A stretch of DNA of 64,000 nt, taken from assembly GCA_009693055.1 (NCBI GenBank), contig SHYA01000001.1:248001-312000 (forward strand), given 5' to 3'. Origin of the DNA: Dehalococcoidia bacterium (GTDB lineage: Bacteria; Chloroflexota; Dehalococcoidia; Lucifugimonadales; SHYT01). This document shows, piece after piece, positions 59,906-64,000 of the stretch (positions are counted from its first letter, which is position 1; every line of letters starts with the position of its first letter). The position numbers and the translations under genes are program-made. The notes below the pieces were generated by a model, which had not been told where the DNA came from, did no database searches, and worked only from the letters and a program-made list of their open reading frames with translations.

Positions 59906-60484
59906 TGGGGGCGGCGAGCCGGTCCGTGCGTTCATCGCGGTTGAGCTGTCCGAGGAGGTGCGGCGCGCCCTGGCCGACGTCCAGCGGGCGATGCATCGTC
60001 ATCGTCAGGCCCCTTCGGGCGTGAAGTGGGTGGCGCCGGAGGCGATGCACCTGACGCTCAAGTTTCTGGGCGCTGTCCCTGCCGCCTCCGTAGGGCTGGT
60101 TGCGGACGCCATACGCGAGGCCGCCCGCGGCGTTGCCCCCTTCCAGGTTACGCTGGGTAGCACGGGCTGTTTCCCCAACCCTCAAGCGCCCCGCGTCGTG
60201 TGGGTGGCCCTGACCGGCGAGGTGGAGCAGCTCGTCCGGTTGGCGCAGGCGATTGAGCGCGCCGTGGCGCCGCTGGGGTTCCCGCCGGAGGGACGGCCCT
60301 TCTCGTCGCACGTCACGCTGGGCCGCGCCCGCGATGGCCTCTCCGATGACGAGCGCCGCCGCCTCGCTCCCCGGCAGTACCGCCCGCGTCCACGCGCGTG
60401 GAGGCCGTCAGCCTCATGTGCAGCGTTCTGCGCCCCCAGGGGCCGGAGTACACAAGAATGGCGAGGGCACCGCTCAAGGGTTGA
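59895..60484 (+). pseudogene. thpR: RNA 2',3'-cyclic phosphodiesterase (ThpR/LigT), frameshifted near 3' end
   Basis: HLTLKFLG and HVTLGRA motifs; expected tail RVEAVSLMCSVLRPQGPEYTRMARAPLKG* is in another frame from about 60398. Confidence 0.75.
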
Positions 60485-60496
60485 TCTTGCGTTGAC

Positions 60497-60880
60497 AAAT
60501 CAGAGGGGAAAGCGATACCGTGAAAGGCAAAGCCCAGATCGGGACGAGTACGCCTTCAGCGGGGCCACAGAGAGCCGGGTAGTGGTGGGAACTCGGCGCC
60601 AGCGCAAAGGCCGAATGGACCCGGGAGCTTCAGCCCGAACGGGCCTTCGCCCGTCTTTCCTGGTCACGGCCAGGCCGGCGGCAAGGCGCAAGTAGGCGCT
60701 GACGGAGCGGGCACCGTTATTGCAGCCCTAGGTGGCTACTCCCGATGACCATCGGGACTCACCGAACAGAGGCCCACGCCGACCTCGCGGCAGGCGTAGT
60801 CCTTCCGTGGAAGGACAAAGGCTGGGCGAACAGGGTGGCATCGCGGGAAAACCCGCCCCTGATGGGGCGGGTTTTTGTTT
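60497..60880 (+). promoter_or_regulatory. T-box leader (predicted tRNA-Trp) upstream of trpE
   Basis: AGTA 60547-60550; AGAGAGCCGGGTAGTGGTGGGAACTCGGC stem I apex; GAA-TGG-A specifier (TGG 60616-60618); T-box AGGGTGGCATCGCGG 60832-60846. Confidence 0.88.
60849..60880 (+). terminator. Intrinsic terminator of the T-box leader
   Basis: CCCGCCCC-TGAT-GGGGCGGG followed by TTTTTGTTTGTTT. Confidence 0.88.
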
Positions 60881-60897
60881 GTTTAGTGAGGAGCGTG

Positions 60898-62367
60898 ATG
60901 TACCACCCGACGCTGGAAGAGGTTAAACGGCTTGCGGGCCGGGGCAACCTGGTGCCGGTCTACCGCGAGCTGAACGCCGACCTGGAGACGCCCGTCTCCG
61001 CGTACCTGAAGGTCGCGCGGCCGCCGTACTCCTTCCTGCTGGAGAGCGTGGAGGGCGGCGAACGGATCGCACGGTACAGCTTCATCGGCACCGAGCCGTC
61101 GTGGGTGCTCAAGACGGGGCCGGGCTGCCCGGGCGGCGCGATTGACCCCCTCGTGCCGCTGCAAAAGCGACTGGCGCGCTACAAGCTGGTGCCCGTGGCG
61201 GGGCTTCCGCGCTTTCACGGCGGCGTGGTCGGTTACCTGGGGTACGACGCGGTGCGGTACTTTGAGCCGCGCGTTCCAAAGCCATCCAAAGACACCCTCG
61301 GCCTGCCAGAGGCGGTGTTCATGCAGGCGGACACACTGCTGGTGTTTGACCACGTGCGCCACAAGATCAAGGTGGTGAGCCACGCAAAGCTGGACGGCGA
61401 CACGGACAGGGCGTACGCGCGGGCCGTGGCGCGTATTGAGCGGGTGGTCAAGCGGCTGGAGCGCCCCTTGCGCTTGTCCAAACGCCCAGCACTGCCAGGT
61501 AATCCCGCTCATCCTTCGACAAGCTCAGGACGAGCGGAGCACAAGTCTAACTTCACCCGCGAGGGTTACCACTTGGCCGTGCTGCACGCCAAGGAGTACA
61601 TCACTGCGGGCGACGTCATCCAGGTGGTGCTCTCCCAGCGGCTGGAGCGTCCCACGAGCGCGGGCTCGCTGGACATCTACCGGGCGCTGCGCGCGATCAA
61701 CCCGTCGCCGTACATGTACCACCTGGCCCTGGACGACTTCGCCGTCGTGGGCGCGTCGCCGGAGCTGCTGGTGCGCGTGGAGGACGGGTTGGTGGAGAAC
61801 CACCCCATCGCGGGCACGCGGCCGCGCGGCCAGACAGAGGAGCGGGACGCAGCCCTGGAGCGCGAGCTGCGCGCCAGCGAGAAGGAGCGCGCCGAGCACA
61901 TCATGCTGGTTGACCTGGGCCGCAACGACATCGGCTGCGTCAGCCGGCCGGGCACCGTCAAGGTCACGCAGCTCATGGACGTGGAGCGGTACTCCCACGT
62001 GATGCACCTGGTCTCCCACGTGGAGGGGGGGCTGCGCCCGGAGCTGAACGCCTTTGACGCGCTCCGCGCCTCGTTTCCGGCGGGTACCGTGTCCGGCGCG
62101 CCGAAGATCCGCGCTATGGAGCTCATCTCGAAGCTGGAGGGCCAGGCCCGCGGCACGTACGCGGGCGCCGTCGGTTACTTCAGCTTCTCCGGCAACATGG
62201 ACACCGCCATCGCCATCCGCACCCTGGTGCTTAAGGACGGCGTCGCGTACATCCAGGCGGGCGGCGGCATTGTGTACGACAGCGACCCGGAGGCGGAGTA
62301 CCAGGAGACGCTGCAGAAGGCGCAAGCGCTGCTCCGCGCCGTGGCCCAGGCGGAAGAGGGGCGGTGA
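60898..62367 (+). CDS. trpE: Anthranilate synthase component I
   Basis: AKEYITAGDVIQVVLSQRLE, AGTRPRGQTEERD, LVDLGRNDIGCVSRPGTVKV, FPAGTVSGAPKIRAMELI. Confidence 0.96.
   Translation: MYHPTLEEVKRLAGRGNLVPVYRELNADLETPVSAYLKVARPPYSFLLESVEGGERIARYSFIGTEPSWVLKTGPGCPGGAIDPLVPLQKRLARYKLVPVAGLPRFHGGVVGYLGYDAVRYFEPRVPKPSKDTLGLPEAVFMQADTLLVFDHVRHKIKVVSHAKLDGDTDRAYARAVARIERVVKRLERPLRLSKRPALPGNPAHPSTSSGRAEHKSNFTREGYHLAVLHAKEYITAGDVIQVVLSQRLERPTSAGSLDIYRALRAINPSPYMYHLALDDFAVVGASPELLVRVEDGLVENHPIAGTRPRGQTEERDAALERELRASEKERAEHIMLVDLGRNDIGCVSRPGTVKVTQLMDVERYSHVMHLVSHVEGGLRPELNAFDALRASFPAGTVSGAPKIRAMELISKLEGQARGTYAGAVGYFSFSGNMDTAIAIRTLVLKDGVAYIQAGGGIVYDSDPEAEYQETLQKAQALLRAVAQAEEGR
61506..61537 (+). repeat. 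CCTTCGACA-family repeat inside trpE
   Basis: CGCTCATCCTTCGACAAGCTCAGGACGAGCGG; encodes AHPSTSSGRAE in frame. Confidence 0.85.
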
Positions 62368-62368
62368 C

Positions 62369-62950
62369 ATGCTGCTGCTTATCGACAACTACGACAGCTT
62401 CACGTACAACCTGTACCAGTACCTCTCGGAGCTGGGGGCCGACGTCGTGACCGTTCGCAACGACCAGGCCAGCGTGGAGGAGATTGAGCGCATGGCGCCG
62501 GAGCGGATCGTCATCTCGCCCGGCCCGTGCACGCCGCGTGAGGCGGGCATCTCCAACGACGTTATCCTCCGGTTGGGACCGCGTATCCCTACGCTCGGCG
62601 TCTGCCTGGGCCACCAGTGCATCGGCTACGCCTTTGGCGCGAGGGTGGACCGCGCCGGCGAAATCATGCACGGCAAGACGTCGCTCATCCACCACGATGG
62701 GAAGGGCGTGTTCCGCGGCCTGCCCAATCCGTTTGAGGCGATCCGGTACCACTCGCTGGTCATCTACCCGGAGATGCTCCCGCCCGAGCTTGAGGTGACC
62801 GCGCGCACGGAAAGAGGCCTTATAATGGGCGTGCGGCACCGCAGGTTTCCTATTGAAGGCGTCCAGTTCCACCCAGAGTCCATTATGACCAGCGTCGGCA
62901 AAGACCTGCTCAGGAACTTCCTGGCGATCCCTGTCCCCGCCGCACAATGA
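62369..62950 (+). CDS. trpG: Anthranilate synthase component II (glutamine amidotransferase)
   Basis: LLLIDNYDSFTYNLYQYL, ISPGPCTPREAG, LGVCLGHQCIGYAFG, GVQFHPESIMT. Confidence 0.96.
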   Translation: MLLLIDNYDSFTYNLYQYLSELGADVVTVRNDQASVEEIERMAPERIVISPGPCTPREAGISNDVILRLGPRIPTLGVCLGHQCIGYAFGARVDRAGEIMHGKTSLIHHDGKGVFRGLPNPFEAIRYHSLVIYPEMLPPELEVTARTERGLIMGVRHRRFPIEGVQFHPESIMTSVGKDLLRNFLAIPVPAAQ

Positions 62951-62983
62951 AGCGCCGGAACGGCTGACAAGAGGTGATGTGCC

Positions 62984-63238
62984 ATGGATATGCGGACACT
63001 GGTCAAGCCGCACAAGGAGACGACGCGGAGCCTGTCGCACCGCCCTGACGAGGTGCTGCTCCTGTGGTACGCCGACTTGGGCCTGAAAGTGGACGACGCC
63101 GGTCAGGTGGACTACCACTGTCCCCAGTGCGGCAAGCTCCAGAGGGCTCCGTTGGAGGCGTTCCTGTCCGTGGGCGACCGCCGTGACCCGCGCTGCAACG
63201 AGTGCTGGGGCAGCGCGGAGGAGCACGGCGGCGAGTAG
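62984..63238 (+). CDS. Small zinc-ribbon-like protein in trp operon
   Basis: 84 aa; CPQC ... CNEC pairs. Confidence 0.6.
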   Translation: MDMRTLVKPHKETTRSLSHRPDEVLLLWYADLGLKVDDAGQVDYHCPQCGKLQRAPLEAFLSVGDRRDPRCNECWGSAEEHGGE

Positions 63239-63291
63239 CCGGAGAGCGCGCACGCAGACCACGCTCCAAAGAGGGCGAGAGGAGTGAAGGA

Positions 63292-63525
63292 ATGCCCGTT
63301 AAAGCGTACATCCTGATTACGGTGGACGCCCTGCGCACCCGCGAGGTGATGGAAGTGCTGAGAAAGGACAAACGCCTCCACACTGTCAATGAGGTGCTCG
63401 GCCCGTACGACATCGTGGTGGAGATCGAGTCGGAGCAGCTTGACGACGTGACCAAGATCCTGCGCGAGGACGTGCGGCCCGTCTCCGGCATCCGCAACAC
63501 GCTCACATGCGTGGTCGTGCGCTGA
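63292..63525 (+). CDS. Stand-alone Lrp/AsnC ligand-binding (RAM) domain protein
   Basis: 77 aa; VKAYILITVDALRTREVMEVLRKDKRLHTVNEVLGPYDIVVEIESEQLDDVTKILREDVRPVSGIRNTLTCVVV; no HTH. Confidence 0.85.
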   Translation: MPVKAYILITVDALRTREVMEVLRKDKRLHTVNEVLGPYDIVVEIESEQLDDVTKILREDVRPVSGIRNTLTCVVVR

Positions 63526-63612
63526 GCAGTACGGCACCCGTCTCTCTGATGGCCCGAGGCAGGGGCGGTTTATGGGTAACCCCACGCGAACGGCCTGCCC
63601 AGGTGAAGAGCC

Positions 63613-64000
63613 ATGATCCGTGAAGCCATCGACGCCCTCGTCTCCGGCCGCTCGCTCACCGAACGGGAGGCCGCATCCGTCATGCAAGAGATCATGACCG
63701 GCCAGGCCACGCCCGCGCAGACAGGCGCGTTCCTCACCGCGCTCCGCATGAGGGGCGAGACCCCTGAAGAGGTGGCGGGGATGGCGCGTGTCATGCGAGA
63801 AAAGGCGCTGCGCGTGGACGTCCCTGGCCCGCTGGTGGACGTCGTCGGCACCGGCGGCGATGGGCGCGGCACGTTCAACATCTCTACCGCCGCCGCGTTT
63901 GTGGTCGCGGGCGCCGGCGTGCGCGTCGCTAAGCACGGCAACCGCGCCGCCTCCGGCACATGCGGCAGCGCCGACCTGCTGGAGGCGTGCGGCGTCAAAC
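63613..64000 (+). CDS. trpD: Anthranilate phosphoribosyltransferase (partial, runs off window)
   Basis: [78 protein letters not shown]. Confidence 0.95.
   Translation, partial: MIREAIDALVSGRSLTEREAASVMQEIMTGQATPAQTGAFLTALRMRGETPEEVAGMARVMREKALRVDVPGPLVDVVGTGGDGRGTFNISTAAAFVVAGAGVRVAKHGNRAASGTCGSADLLEACGVK

Overview
High-GC bacterial chromosomal window, probably Chloroflexota-like (taxonomy is inference only). Mostly housekeeping genes: ffh, an sbcC-like gene, gyrB, a caa3-type oxidase cluster (ctaB/ctaA and ctaC-D-E-F-G, all minus strand), tatA, three tandem PAP2-like genes, relA/spoT, rpsT, thiI, hisS, a pcrA/uvrD helicase, an MrfA/YprA-like helicase, a thiE fusion next to a translin homolog, a long minus-strand str/S10/spc/alpha ribosomal cluster (rpsL to rpsI), and a trp operon (trpE-trpG-...-trpD) preceded by a T-box leader whose specifier reads UGG. 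The most interesting layer is a set of short palindromic repeats. One family (core CCTTCGACARGCTCAGG) flanks a small GIY-YIG endonuclease gene as inverted copies, sits in frame inside trpE and a helicase gene, forms a head-to-head pair, and a related unit appears inserted into a second repeat family (filled versus empty site visible in this window). Other notable points: a 10-G tract at the rpoA stop that would produce an RpoA-L17 fusion on a -1 slip; a 13-G tract near the start of one PAP2 paralog; a GyrB EGDSAGG to EGASAGG change; a candidate oriC-like AT-rich region next to gyrB; several decayed or truncated genes. No rRNA, CRISPR array or confident tRNA was seen. All family calls come from reading translated sequence; no searches were run.
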